The position numbers and the translations under genes are program-made. A stretch of DNA of 64,000 nt, from positions 327,457 to 391,456 of the forward strand of contig NZ_VEDF01000001.1 of assembly GCF_007677725.1 (NCBI RefSeq), read 5' to 3'. Positions within the stretch are counted from its first letter, which is position 1. Each line of letters begins with the position of its first letter. Shown piece by piece: positions 40,909 to 50,754 of the stretch. The DNA comes from Pseudomonas sp. URMO17WK12:I11 (GTDB lineage: Bacteria > Pseudomonadota > Gammaproteobacteria > Pseudomonadales > Pseudomonadaceae). Under the pieces are notes generated by a model. The model had not been told where the DNA came from and ran no database searches. It was given only the letters and a program-made list of their open reading frames with translations.

Positions 40909-40925
40909 TAAATTCTTTACATTTA

Positions 40926-40953
40926 AGCCTGGCTGAGAGCCGGGCTTTTTTTT
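40926..40953 (+). terminator. Terminator after the lipoprotein moron
   Basis: The stem AGCCTGGCT / AGCCGGGCT with a three-base loop is followed by eight T residues. Confidence 0.85.
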
Positions 40954-40966
40954 GGGTGGAGCGACC

Positions 40967-43900
40967 ATGGCCGATCAGCAAGTACAGGGTATGCTGGTTC
41001 AAATTGAAGCTACGACTGCCCAGTTGAGGCGAGAGCTGGCAAACGCTGACCAATTAGTATCCAAGACCAGTCAATCGATAGACCGGAATCTAGCAACGGT
41101 CGACTCAGCGTTTGATCGTGCGGGGGCCGCTGCCCAGAGTGCCGGGAGTCTTATGCGAGGGGCGTTTGCAGCAGTTGCGGGCGCAGGTCTTGTTGGCGGC
41201 ATCATCAAGCAGGTTGATGCATACGGCCAGATGTCTGATCGAATGAGAGCTGCAGCCGGCAGTGCCGGCGAGTACCAGATGGTGCAAGAGCACCTGATGC
41301 AGACCGCTCAGGAGACATACCGGCCACTTGCGGAGGCACAGGAACTCTACATCCGCACTGCCGATGTGATGCGCACTCTCGGATTCAACACTCAGCAAAC
41401 GCTCGACATCACAGATAGCTTCAGTTTCCTTCTGGTCACCAATGCCGCTTCCGCTGACAAAGCTAGCTCGGCGCTGGATGCTTACTCTAAAGCGCTGGCA
41501 ACTGGGAAAGTGGATGCGGACGGCTGGATTTCTATCCAAACGGCGATGCCGACAGTGGTGGAGGCGATTGCTAAAGCGACTGGCAAGAGCACCGACGAGG
41601 TTCGCAAGCTGGGCAGCGAGGGCAAGCTCGCTCTTGATGACATCAACATCGGCCTTCTGAAAAACGTTGAGGTCAACCGCAAAGCGGCTGCAGATATGTC
41701 AACCAGCGTTCAAGATGCCTTGAACAATATCAGCAACGCCACTGGCACCTTCCTGGGCAAGCTGGAGGAGCAAACCGGTGCCGTCGCAGGATTGTCTAAG
41801 TTTTTGGTGCTCCTGGCGGATAACGTTGACCTTGTAGCGGTAGCAATGGGAGGCGCAGGTGCCGCAGCTCTCACTACTTATGCGGCAAAAGCCTACGTCG
41901 CTGTGAAAGCGCTCTTGGCTCAGCGTGCTGCTGCGGTTAGAAGTGCAGAGGCTGCTGTAATCGCCGCTGATGCTCAAAGGGTATTCGCTCAAGCGCAACT
42001 GCAGCAAGCTCAGGCTTCTGTGGCCGCCGCTACTGGCCTGCAGCGTTTGACTCTGGTCCAGACACAGTTAATCCCAAAACAGGCCGCGCTTATAGCCTCA
42101 ACTGAGGCGCTGGCCATTGCTCAAGCTAACTTGGCCCAAGCGACCATCCGAGGCGGCCTTCTCGCTGCGCTAGGTGGTCCAGCGGGTCTTGCCGTACTGG
42201 CCGGTACTGCTGCGGCAAGCTTCCTGCTGCTGCGCGACAATGCCGACCAGGCTGGCGTCAGTCTCGACGATCTGCACAAGCCCGTATCCCAGTTACGCGA
42301 GGAGTTCGCGAAGCTCAACAAGGACCAGCGCGAAGCGTCGTTGGTGAAGTGGCAGCATGAGCAGATCAGCTCTACCGACAAGGTCAAGGACGCCTACGGC
42401 GACCTGGCGCAGTCAATTCGCTCAGCCACCGTTACCGCACCTGCGCGCGACTCTGGAGGGCTGTACAACAGGCAGCTGGCCGATTATCAGTCGGTCATTG
42501 ATCGACTGAATGAGGCGCGAACCAGCGGAGAGGGCTTGTCGCCCATCCTGCAGGAAGTCGGCAACCGCTTGCAGCTGCCGGCTGGAACTGTCCAACAGTG
42601 GATCACCCAGGCCGGCGCAGTTAGTGATGCCGATCAACGCTCGGCAATGATCGCCGAAACGCTGCGTGTACTGACCGGCGTAACCGACCAGAACACCATT
42701 TCGACGCAGGAAAACAATGCCGCGAAGACCGGCATGAGCACTGCGGGGCAAACCTACCTCGAAGCATTGCAGAAGCAGTTGGCCGGCCTGCAGGACAACG
42801 GCGACCAGATCAAGATCGCTAATCGTTACATTGCCGAACACACCGCGCTCACTGAAACAGATCGAGTTGCCATCCTATCGACGGCGGCGGCGGCCGAGGC
42901 TCAGAAGAAGGTCAACCAGGGCGTAAAGCAAGAAACCAAAGACGCCACCGCGGCGCAGACCAAGTTGAATCAGCAGTTGAAAGAGGCGGCGACCGCCTAC
43001 CAGCAGTTGAAGAAGGTATACGATCCTGTTGGAGCCGCAGCTGACGAGTTCAAGAAGCAGACGCAGGCTCTGGATCTGCTGCTCAGCAAGAAAAAGATCA
43101 CTACCGAAGAGTACGGTCGTGCTATAGCTGCACTGGCCGGGCAATTCAACCAGGCTGTCCAGGCCTCCACCGGCCTCTCCCGAGCCATGAAGTACCAGGC
43201 CGACCTTGAGCGTCAATTGGCGATTGCTCAGCAGCAGGGTGACGCTGCCGCCGCAGCAGTCGGAATGGGCGACAAACGAGCCGGCCGCGCGCAGTCTCGC
43301 CTAGCGCTTGAGCAGGAAAACAACACCAAAGTCCTGGCCCTGCGGGACGAACTGGCCACAGCCTCGAACGAGAAGCAGCGCCAGGAGCTCGAAAAGCAAA
43401 TCGCACTTCGACAGGAGTACGGCGCGAAGCTTGTGCAGGTCCAGGAGGAAACTTTCAACAAGATCGATGCTGCCCAATCCGACTGGAGCAACGGCGCCTC
43501 GGCCGCGTTTGAGAACTATCTCGACAGCGCTGCCGACGTAGCCGGCCAGACTGAGGAACTTTTCACGAATGCGTTCAGCAACCTCGAGGATGGCATTGTT
43601 CAGTTCATCAAGACTGGCAAGGCGTCGTTCAAGGATTTCGCTGACGCGATCATCGAGGACTTGATCCGGATACAGGTTCGCCAGGCAGCTGCTGGATTCC
43701 TCAGCTCAGCAATGGGTTTCTTCGGTGGCGGTGGCTCGGTACTGGGCCAGGGCACCATGACCGGGTTCAGCGAAGGCTCATTTTTGAAGAATGCCAAGGG
43801 CGGAGTATATGACTCGCCCAGCCTTTCAGCCTATTCGGGCGGAGTCTACGACAGCCCCCAGATGTTCGCTTTTGCCAAGGGAGCTGGCGTCTTCGCCGAG

Positions 43901-44167
43901 GCGGGGCCAGAAGCGATTCTACCGTTGCACCGAGGTCCTGATGGCTCACTCGGCGTTATGGCTGCCGGCGCGGGGAGCGGTGGCGGAGAGTCGTCCATCA
44001 GCTTTGGCGGTATCACGCAGCACATCCAGGTTGGCGGGCAGGCCAATGCCGCCACCATCGCCGATGTTCGACGAGCTGCGGAGCAGGGCGCACGCGATGG
44101 CTACGAACTCATGCTGCGAGACTTCAAGACCAATGGCGCCGGGCGGCAGATGCTGCAACGGCGATAA
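40967..44167 (+). CDS. Tape measure protein
   Basis: The 1066-residue protein is the longest in the prophage. The first ~250 residues hold the TMP N-terminal domain (FDRAGAAAQSAGSLMRGAFA and DALNNISNATGTFLGKLEEQ). Long Ala/Gln-rich coiled coils follow, then hydrophobic segments near 290 and 410, and a Gly-rich C-terminus (GGVYDSPSLSAYSGGVYDSP) with a repeat. The length sets the tail length, on the order of 160 nm by the usual 1.5 angstrom per residue (inference). The ATG at 40967 has GGTGGAG upstream. Confidence 0.93.
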   Translation: MADQQVQGMLVQIEATTAQLRRELANADQLVSKTSQSIDRNLATVDSAFDRAGAAAQSAGSLMRGAFAAVAGAGLVGGIIKQVDAYGQMSDRMRAAAGSAGEYQMVQEHLMQTAQETYRPLAEAQELYIRTADVMRTLGFNTQQTLDITDSFSFLLVTNAASADKASSALDAYSKALATGKVDADGWISIQTAMPTVVEAIAKATGKSTDEVRKLGSEGKLALDDINIGLLKNVEVNRKAAADMSTSVQDALNNISNATGTFLGKLEEQTGAVAGLSKFLVLLADNVDLVAVAMGGAGAAALTTYAAKAYVAVKALLAQRAAAVRSAEAAVIAADAQRVFAQAQLQQAQASVAAATGLQRLTLVQTQLIPKQAALIASTEALAIAQANLAQATIRGGLLAALGGPAGLAVLAGTAAASFLLLRDNADQAGVSLDDLHKPVSQLREEFAKLNKDQREASLVKWQHEQISSTDKVKDAYGDLAQSIRSATVTAPARDSGGLYNRQLADYQSVIDRLNEARTSGEGLSPILQEVGNRLQLPAGTVQQWITQAGAVSDADQRSAMIAETLRVLTGVTDQNTISTQENNAAKTGMSTAGQTYLEALQKQLAGLQDNGDQIKIANRYIAEHTALTETDRVAILSTAAAAEAQKKVNQGVKQETKDATAAQTKLNQQLKEAATAYQQLKKVYDPVGAAADEFKKQTQALDLLLSKKKITTEEYGRAIAALAGQFNQAVQASTGLSRAMKYQADLERQLAIAQQQGDAAAAAVGMGDKRAGRAQSRLALEQENNTKVLALRDELATASNEKQRQELEKQIALRQEYGAKLVQVQEETFNKIDAAQSDWSNGASAAFENYLDSAADVAGQTEELFTNAFSNLEDGIVQFIKTGKASFKDFADAIIEDLIRIQVRQAAAGFLSSAMGFFGGGGSVLGQGTMTGFSEGSFLKNAKGGVYDSPSLSAYSGGVYDSPQMFAFAKGAGVFAEAGPEAILPLHRGPDGSLGVMAAGAGSGGGESSISFGGITQHIQVGGQANAATIADVRRAAEQGARDGYELMLRDFKTNGAGRQMLQRR

Positions 44168-44175
44168 CTTTTTTG

Positions 44176-44199
44176 GCCCGCTTCGGCGGGCTTTCTTTT
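44176..44199 (+). terminator. Terminator or attenuator after the tape measure
   Basis: The stem GCCCGC / GCGGGC with TTCG loop is followed by TTTCTTTT. It is in the middle of the tail operon and may reduce read-through to the tip genes. Confidence 0.7.
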
Positions 44200-44211
44200 G
44201 GGAGTGACCCA

Positions 44212-44796
44212 ATGGCGGAGGAATGGCCCGAGGACCTGGAGCCCACCGAGGTCACATGGGGCGTCGTCTACAACAATCGGGGGTTCACTTCCTCGCTGTC
44301 GAATGCCCAGCAGATCGTGGCCCAGCCTGGTTCGTACTGGAAGTGCACTATGACCTTCGGCGTCATGTACGAAGAGGACGAGCGTGAACTGACCTCCTTG
44401 TTGGGGCGTTTGCACGGCATGTTTGGCACGGTGCGCATCCCCCATCTCACCCGTACGCGCAGCGACAACATCGGTGTGCCGGTGGTGGTGGTAGCCAATG
44501 CCCAGGCCAGCGTCATGCAACTGCAGGGCCTGCTACCCAGCCGGCCAGTGTTCAGTCGCGGCGACCTCATCACCATCAACGGCGAAATGTTCGAAGTGGT
44601 GGAGCATGCCTCGTCCGATGCCGCCGGCAAGGCGCTGATCAGCGTGAACAAGCGCATCCGCAAGTTCATCCCGGCCGGCAGTCCGGTTGAATACAGAAAT
44701 CCCTATTGCGAGATGCGTCGCATGGACGATACCAACGAGTGGACCAACCAGCCGCTGGTTTCGAACTCAACCCTTCAATTCCGCGAGGCATTCTGA
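44212..44796 (+). CDS. Minor tail protein, tip region
   Basis: The 194-residue protein is beta-rich and contains WKCTMTFGVMYEEDERELTS, then a LPSRPVFSRGDLITINGEMF segment. It resembles distal-tail or gpM/L-group minor tail proteins in related Pseudomonas phages. It lies right after the tape measure, where tip assembly starts. The exact family assignment is uncertain. Confidence 0.65.
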   Translation: MAEEWPEDLEPTEVTWGVVYNNRGFTSSLSNAQQIVAQPGSYWKCTMTFGVMYEEDERELTSLLGRLHGMFGTVRIPHLTRTRSDNIGVPVVVVANAQASVMQLQGLLPSRPVFSRGDLITINGEMFEVVEHASSDAAGKALISVNKRIRKFIPAGSPVEYRNPYCEMRRMDDTNEWTNQPLVSNSTLQFREAF

Positions 44797-45401
44797 TGGC
44801 CAATGGCGTATTTCCATTCAGCCAAACCGTCGTCGACATCATCGCGCAGGGCAACTTCATGGCGGTCTACGCCTGCCAGCTTGATTTCCCTGATGGCATG
44901 GTATTCGCCCATACCGGTACCGGCGATCTGGTGATCGATGGCGTCACCTACCAGGGCGTCGGAAGCTTCGGCGCGGTGGGCCAGTCGCAGGAAAGCAGCA
45001 ACTCAGGCTCGCCGATGTCCGTAGAGCTGACGCTTAACGGCCTGGACAGGCAGATCATCACCGAAACGTCGCTGAAAGGTTGCCGGGGGCGTAACGGCAA
45101 GCTCATGTTCGTCGTGTTTGACCAGGAAGGTACCTACGCAGCCGACATTCTGTTCAGCGGGCGGATGGATGCCGCCAAGTTCTCGTACGCCGGGAATGGG
45201 GAAGAGGGCAACAGCATTACCGTCCCCCTCATCGATCGAATGGCCGAGTGGAATCGCACCGGTACCGAGCGCTGGACGGATGAGAACCATCGCGCGCGCC
45301 GGCAGGATGACCGTTTCTTCTTCGCGATCGCGCAGATCTCTGACTGGCCCATTTATTGGGGCGCCTCCAAAGACGCACCGAAGTTCACCTACGAGAAGTG
45401 A
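44796..45401 (+). CDS. Minor tail protein (gpL-like or DUF2163-type)
   Basis: The 201-residue protein has LVIDGVTYQGVGSFGAVGQS and ADILFSGRMDAAKFSYAG segments typical of tail-tip proteins near the hub. Its ATG overlaps the previous stop (TGATG). The order tape measure, minor tail, minor tail, NlpC-like, J corresponds to lambda M-L-K-I-J. The family name is tentative. Confidence 0.65.
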   Translation: MANGVFPFSQTVVDIIAQGNFMAVYACQLDFPDGMVFAHTGTGDLVIDGVTYQGVGSFGAVGQSQESSNSGSPMSVELTLNGLDRQIITETSLKGCRGRNGKLMFVVFDQEGTYAADILFSGRMDAAKFSYAGNGEEGNSITVPLIDRMAEWNRTGTERWTDENHRARRQDDRFFFAIAQISDWPIYWGASKDAPKFTYEK

Positions 45402-45403
45402 CC

Positions 45404-45802
45404 ATGCGAAAACGCGATTGGACGACACAGCTTGCTCACACGATCAAGGCCGCCATAGAGCGGCCTTTTTCATGGGGCGAATTCGACTGCTGCCTATTCG
45501 CCGCCGACTGCGCTGTTGCGGTGTGCGGGGTAGATCCTGCCGACGCTTATAGGGGGAATTACGACACGGAGGCCGGCGCGAAGCGCCTGCTGAAGAAACT
45601 TCATGGATCGTTGGAGAGCGCTTGGGATGCGTGCTTTTCGCGGGTTCAGCCTGGGTTGATACAGCGAGGCGACATCGCGCTGTATGACGGCCCCAATGGC
45701 CGAGGCGTGGCGGTGTTTTGGGCAGATGAGTTCTGGTCGGTTTCCCCCAACGGGGTTTGCCGCATCGAGTGCAAGCCGTTGACGGTGTGGAGAGTTGAAT
45801 GA
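45404..45802 (+). CDS. NlpC-like tail protein (DUF6950, gpK-like)
   Basis: The 132-residue protein has FSWGEFDCCLFAADCAVAVCG near residue 22, the Cys-bearing start of NlpC/P60 folds. GDIALYDGPNGRGVAVFW follows, where the catalytic His would be expected but is not seen in the usual GxxHVGI form. It resembles the DUF6950 proteins of phages. It may be an inactive hydrolase or a structural tip protein. It overlaps the start of J. Confidence 0.7.
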   Translation: MRKRDWTTQLAHTIKAAIERPFSWGEFDCCLFAADCAVAVCGVDPADAYRGNYDTEAGAKRLLKKLHGSLESAWDACFSRVQPGLIQRGDIALYDGPNGRGVAVFWADEFWSVSPNGVCRIECKPLTVWRVE

Positions 45803-48800
45803 GTTCAGCAGTTAGTAAAGTCGCCCAGATTGCCGTCGGGGCAGCGGTGGGCTTTGCTCAGGGCGGCCCATGGGGCGCTTTGGCTGGGGCTGCATTGGCT
45901 TTCTACGCCTCTTCGCAGCAGGACAAACTAGATACGGGTTCGCTGCGGGCCAGTGAGCCGTCGAGTCAGACCCTTCGGTCCTCCAAGGCCTCCGCGCGCT
46001 ATGTGCTTGGTCGCGTCAGCACGGGTGGAGTGCTGGCCTGGGGGCAGGAGCAGGCAGGCGATCAGGCTGACGGCGAATGGTTGCACATGGTCTACGTCTT
46101 GTCCGAAGGCGCGATTGATGGTCTGGAGGATATCTATCTCGGCGAGGAAGTGATCCAAGCCTATGGCGAGTACGCTTCCTATGAGCTTGTCGTTGATCCG
46201 CTGCAGGTCAACGCCTTCTTGAAGACTAACTGCCCCGATTGGCGTGACACCCAGATTGGACGCGGACTGTCCTATGTACGCCTGTCTTTCAAATACAACG
46301 CCGAGAAATACCCGTCGGGCATCCCTGACGTTCGCTTCGTGATCAGAGGGCGGCGCGATATCTACGACCCGCGCACCGGCATGACGGGGTACAGCGCGAA
46401 CACGGCGTTGCACATCCTCTGGTTTCTGCGGAACCGATGCGGCGTGCCGGATGACGAGATCGTTTTCGCGAGTTTCGCCAACAGTGCCAGCGTGTGCGAC
46501 GAGACTGTTGCCAATCCTGACGGTACAACAGCGCCGCGTTACCACTCGGGTTGCGTGATTGGTGCGGACGAGTCCCGAACTCAGGTTATGCAGAAGCTGC
46601 AGGCAGCCTGTGGCGGCAAGCTGATACGAGTGGGCGGCCGCTGGATGCTTCAAGTCGGTGCTTATTACGGGCCGTATGATTTCGAGATAACCGAGGACAT
46701 GGTGACAGGCACGGTCACCGGCAATACCGAGCCTACCAATGACTCGGCCATCAACACCGTGCGCGGCACCTTCATCGATCCGTCCCAGGCATGGGCGGAG
46801 ACTGATTATCCCGAAGTCTCCGTAGCCGAGTGGGTCATCGCCGATGGCGGCGAAGCGGCGGAAACGCTGGCTTTCTCGTACGTGAGCAATCCATACCAGG
46901 CACAGCGCCTGGCGAACATTGAACTTCGCCGTCGCCGTGCTGGCGGTACGCTCAGCATTCCCATGAATTTCGTGGGTTACAACTGCCGGCCAGGCCGGTC
47001 GGTGAAGGTGAATCTGCCCTCACTGAACATCGTGGGTGAGTTCATCGTCACAGACTGGTCGATGGCGACAGATACCGGCTGCAGCGTGTCAGTCTCGCAG
47101 AATGAGCCGGCTATCTTCGATGATGCCGTGGCCCAGCCGTACAACCCGATCGGCTTCATCAACCTGCCGGCCGGCGGCCTGGGCAGCCCCACCAATGTGG
47201 CATGGACCCCCGACGATTCAGCCGAGGTTGTCCAGGGTGTTCTCAGCTGGACGCAGCCGGCCGGCATCGTTACAGGCTACGCCGTCACCGTCCGCCAGGG
47301 CAGCACCGCAGTGCAGGCGCAGCAGGTGCCAGAGACCACGCTGCAACTGCCGATCGCCGGCTTGCCATCTGGCAGCTACACGATGAGCGTGGCCGCGATA
47401 GGCCCGCAGGCCAGGTCCGGCGAGGCCAGCATCACAGCGAACATCGATGGCCCACCGATTCCAGAGGCGTGCCGGGTGCAGTCCACCATCGACACAATCT
47501 CGCTATTCCCGAGCAACGTGCAGCATGGGCTCAATGGCGGCACCTACGAGTACTTCTACAGTGAAGACCCGCAGGCCCCATTTTCGCAGGCGACTTACCT
47601 GGGGCAGGGCCTTAGCCTCACGCATACAGGTCTGGCGTTCTTCACCAATTACTTCTACTTCGTCCGCTCTCGCAACGCCTACGGGGTCAGCGACTTCGTA
47701 AAGATCGCCGCGTCCACGTCGAACGACGTTACCTCTATGCTGGCCGCGCTGTCGGGCAAGATCACCGAGAGCGAGCTTGGACAATCCTTGCTGAAGGAAA
47801 TCCAGAAGATCCCTGGCTTGGAGGAGCAGATAGCTGCGCTGGACGGGCTCAAGGACTACAACAAGGATGAGTCCTACCAAAAGGGCCAGATGGTCGTGGT
47901 TGATGGCCGCATCTACCAGGCTCTGCAGGCTGTTGCAGCAGAGGCCTCTGGCGCCAATGCTCCGCCCAATGCTGGGCTCTGGGGCGACATTGGCCAGTCG
48001 ATCGAGGCAGCCAATGGCGTGGCGCAGCAGGTGGCCACCAACACCGCCGATATTGCCGAAGTGGACGGCAAGGTCGCAGCTACGGCAGGCAGCCTACAAG
48101 CCCTGCGAGCTTCTGCCCGTGATGACGATGGTGAAGGGGATCTGCTGGACGCGCTGAAAGGCTGGGATAGCACCGCCAGCTACGCTCAAGAGGTCAAGGT
48201 GCGAGCGGAGGCTGACTTTGCGCAGACCCAGCGCACCACGACATTGGAATCCCGTGTTGGTGGTAATGAGAGTCGAATCGCCACGGTTGAAACGACGATC
48301 ACGACCAATCAGCAATCCACGGCCACGGCGATACAACAGCTGAACGCCTCGATTGCCAGCAACTCTGCAGCGATCGAGCAAACCTCTTCTGCGTATGCCG
48401 ACACGGCCGGCAAACTGTCCACAATGTGGGCTGTGAAGATGCAGGTCAACGCCCAGGGCCAGTATGTGGCAGCGGGAATTGGCCTGGGCATCGAGAACGG
48501 TCCAGCCGGCCTACAAAGCCAGTTCCTGGTCAGCGCCGACAGATTCGCGGTAGTCAATGGAGTGGACGGCGCTCTCTCTTCTCCATTCGTTGTGCAGAAC
48601 GGCCAGGTGTTCATCAATCAGGCGTTTATAAATCAGGCATTTATCCAACAGATTATTCTTGGTATGACCCTCCGATCTCAGGCAACTGATGCGCAGGGCC
48701 GGCCGCTTATTGAACTCAATATGGTGAGCGGAACATTCTCACTGCGTGGTCAGGAAGCGGACGGGAGAATTTTGCTGAATAATTACGGCTTCTATACCTA

Positions 48801-48852
48801 TGACGGTAATAATGTTAGACGAACCGCCCAGGGTAATTTGAGTAAAGGGTAG
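45799..48852 (+). CDS. Tail tip attachment protein J-like
   Basis: The 1017-residue protein has the phage tail-tip J core: an N-terminal YVLGRVSTGGVLAWGQEQ, then a hub region with RFVIRGRRDIYDPRTGMTGY. Fibronectin-III-like repeats follow (about 480-560), with a coiled coil and DUF1983-like helical region with heptads at the end. It determines host adsorption together with the downstream fibre genes. The C-terminal 130 residues change in character and base composition, suggesting a swapped receptor end. Confidence 0.9.
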   Translation: MSSAVSKVAQIAVGAAVGFAQGGPWGALAGAALAFYASSQQDKLDTGSLRASEPSSQTLRSSKASARYVLGRVSTGGVLAWGQEQAGDQADGEWLHMVYVLSEGAIDGLEDIYLGEEVIQAYGEYASYELVVDPLQVNAFLKTNCPDWRDTQIGRGLSYVRLSFKYNAEKYPSGIPDVRFVIRGRRDIYDPRTGMTGYSANTALHILWFLRNRCGVPDDEIVFASFANSASVCDETVANPDGTTAPRYHSGCVIGADESRTQVMQKLQAACGGKLIRVGGRWMLQVGAYYGPYDFEITEDMVTGTVTGNTEPTNDSAINTVRGTFIDPSQAWAETDYPEVSVAEWVIADGGEAAETLAFSYVSNPYQAQRLANIELRRRRAGGTLSIPMNFVGYNCRPGRSVKVNLPSLNIVGEFIVTDWSMATDTGCSVSVSQNEPAIFDDAVAQPYNPIGFINLPAGGLGSPTNVAWTPDDSAEVVQGVLSWTQPAGIVTGYAVTVRQGSTAVQAQQVPETTLQLPIAGLPSGSYTMSVAAIGPQARSGEASITANIDGPPIPEACRVQSTIDTISLFPSNVQHGLNGGTYEYFYSEDPQAPFSQATYLGQGLSLTHTGLAFFTNYFYFVRSRNAYGVSDFVKIAASTSNDVTSMLAALSGKITESELGQSLLKEIQKIPGLEEQIAALDGLKDYNKDESYQKGQMVVVDGRIYQALQAVAAEASGANAPPNAGLWGDIGQSIEAANGVAQQVATNTADIAEVDGKVAATAGSLQALRASARDDDGEGDLLDALKGWDSTASYAQEVKVRAEADFAQTQRTTTLESRVGGNESRIATVETTITTNQQSTATAIQQLNASIASNSAAIEQTSSAYADTAGKLSTMWAVKMQVNAQGQYVAAGIGLGIENGPAGLQSQFLVSADRFAVVNGVDGALSSPFVVQNGQVFINQAFINQAFIQQIILGMTLRSQATDAQGRPLIELNMVSGTFSLRGQEADGRILLNNYGFYTYDGNNVRRTAQGNLSKG

Positions 48853-48856
48853 GCCT

Positions 48857-49252
48857 ATGGATGTTTACGGATTCGAGGAGCGTGATTCTGGTAATAGGAT
48901 TACGCTTTCCATGGACGACTTCACCTTGTTCAAACTTGCATCTATGCAGGTCCCGGCAGCGAACCGCACAGGGCAAGGCATACGCTCTGATTATATATTG
49001 TTTGATGTTCCCGGCTATGATCCAAGTAATTGCTTCGTGCTCATTACGCCTAGTCAATACGCTTCCTACGAACAGCCGGGTTACTCTGATGGTTGGGGAA
49101 TGGTTCCGACCTACCGAGAGCTAGGCGGTACCCAAATAGCCATTTTTACCTATGTGAACATCAAATATCCCACGGGTGTGGGCAATGACTATCGAGATCA
49201 ATGGGTGGAAAACACCTGCCCTTCAACCATTGAGGCAGTGAGGTTTAGATGA
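48857..49252 (+). CDS. Hypothetical tail-associated protein
   Basis: The 131-residue protein, relatively low in GC, begins VYGFEERDSGNRITLSMDDF and has aromatic-rich beta segments (YASYEQPGYSDGWGM). It lies right after J and is probably part of the receptor-binding module. The sequence is not a recognised family. Its stop is directly followed by the next ATG. Confidence 0.6.
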   Translation: MDVYGFEERDSGNRITLSMDDFTLFKLASMQVPAANRTGQGIRSDYILFDVPGYDPSNCFVLITPSQYASYEQPGYSDGWGMVPTYRELGGTQIAIFTYVNIKYPTGVGNDYRDQWVENTCPSTIEAVRFR

Positions 49253-49984
49253 ATGGCTGAGTACGGCTTTTCTGCTATCAACAACCAGCTTTCCGTGGTT
49301 ATATCCAACAGATACAAGGTTCTCGTTTTCTCGGAGAGATCCCAGTTCAACATCAGATCATCCAAAACTGACGCCAACGGATATGGGGCTGCCACCTTCG
49401 CTAAGGTTGTCAGATCGCAAGAGGCGCCGCAGATATTTGTACGGGTTGTGAGTGCTAGCCATCCGAATTTGGGGCTCTACATCACTATCCTTGGTAGCCC
49501 TGGGGCATGGACAGGTTTCAGAGTTACCTCAGCCGCGCGCGGCGGCTCTACGCTACAGAACCATGTTGTGGAATTTGTAGTTTGCAAATTCACAGATTCC
49601 TATAATTCGCAGGTCTACGGGTCTGAGGTGAGGGGTGAAAATAATGAGCCCGTTTATTCATCTGCTGACAAGGTGGTAAAGTTCAGTAGGTTCACTAAGG
49701 CCTGGACGAAGTTGAATGGCTCGGGGGTTGATGAATACAAGAGCAACATGGTTATTGAGGGCGACGATTTTGTCAGTATATCCTCATTCGACAGGGGAGT
49801 GTCCTGGTTCATGAGAGGGGCTCGTTACGCCGGTCTAACTATACTAGACGCTGGAGCGCCGGCGCTTATAATATTTGTCACAAAGGATACTTCGATGGGG
49901 CCTTGGTTTTGGCAGGGTATCAATAATACAAATTTCTCAATTCCAATCTGCAAATTTCCGCCGTCGCGCTACGCAAATACCTAG
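49253..49984 (+). CDS. Hypothetical tail-associated protein
   Basis: The 243-residue protein begins AEYGFSAINNQLSVVISN, with beta-rich repeats and a C-terminal Trp-rich end. Its composition is AT-richer than the head genes. It is in the fibre region and likely decorates the tail tip. Proteins of this type occur next to J in Pseudomonas phages, without function. Confidence 0.6.
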   Translation: MAEYGFSAINNQLSVVISNRYKVLVFSERSQFNIRSSKTDANGYGAATFAKVVRSQEAPQIFVRVVSASHPNLGLYITILGSPGAWTGFRVTSAARGGSTLQNHVVEFVVCKFTDSYNSQVYGSEVRGENNEPVYSSADKVVKFSRFTKAWTKLNGSGVDEYKSNMVIEGDDFVSISSFDRGVSWFMRGARYAGLTILDAGAPALIIFVTKDTSMGPWFWQGINNTNFSIPICKFPPSRYANT

Positions 49985-49998
49985 AGGAGTTGATCTAA

Positions 49999-50754
49999 AT
50001 GCCATGGTACAGATCAGGCAGTGTAGCAATCACGGCCGGCCAAACTACTGTTGTTGGCTCGAATACAGACTTCGCGGCGAATTCTCGAGTAGGGGACGCA
50101 TTCCAAGGGCCAGACGGTCGCTGGTATGAAGTCGTCAACGTATCGAGTTCAGTGGTGCTGAGCATTCTTCCTGCGTATCAAGGACCAAGTATAGCCGGTG
50201 GTACTTACGGCCTTGCTCCTATGCAGGGGTATGTCAAAGATTCAGCAGATGCACTTCGGGCGCTCGTAGCTCAGTATGGAAACAAGATCGCTGCTCTGGG
50301 CACGACGGGAAATTTCGACGTTCTTCCGATTGAGAAGGGTGGGACCGGCGGAACCTCCCCAGCTTCCGCCCGCGCTGGCCTCGAGCTCGGGAGCGCCGCT
50401 CTGCGCAGTGTCGGGGTTGGCGCCGGCCAAGTGCTTACCGTTCCCGCGTTTGGCCTAGGCTCACGCGAGGCTATTGGTGGATCGTCCATCATGCCGGACA
50501 TGAACCGACTTGAGACAAGTTTCGGCGTGATCGCTGATGCCACTGCGTACCGCCCCATCCCCTACGGTGTTTGCATGAACCTGGCATTCCCCGGCAACCC
50601 AGGCACGTACCTTGGCGCACAGCTTTACATGAGCACCTCACCTGGTGGCGTCATCGGGTTTCGCTCCGGGGATTACTCGACGGTGGGGTTCAACATCATC
50701 TACCACACCGGCAACACCACCCGCGCCGCTGACGGCACCTTGAAGGCCATATGA
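49999..50754 (+). CDS. Tail fibre protein
   Basis: The 251-residue protein has an N-terminal RSGSVAITAGQTTVVGSNTDF (as in many tail fibres), a triple-helix-like LPIEKGGTGGTSPASARAGL segment and a C-terminal receptor part ending with YHTGNTTRAADGTLKAI. GGTGGTS motifs mark trimeric fibre shafts. It overlaps the chaperone gene by four bases. Confidence 0.85.
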   Translation: MPWYRSGSVAITAGQTTVVGSNTDFAANSRVGDAFQGPDGRWYEVVNVSSSVVLSILPAYQGPSIAGGTYGLAPMQGYVKDSADALRALVAQYGNKIAALGTTGNFDVLPIEKGGTGGTSPASARAGLELGSAALRSVGVGAGQVLTVPAFGLGSREAIGGSSIMPDMNRLETSFGVIADATAYRPIPYGVCMNLAFPGNPGTYLGAQLYMSTSPGGVIGFRSGDYSTVGFNIIYHTGNTTRAADGTLKAI

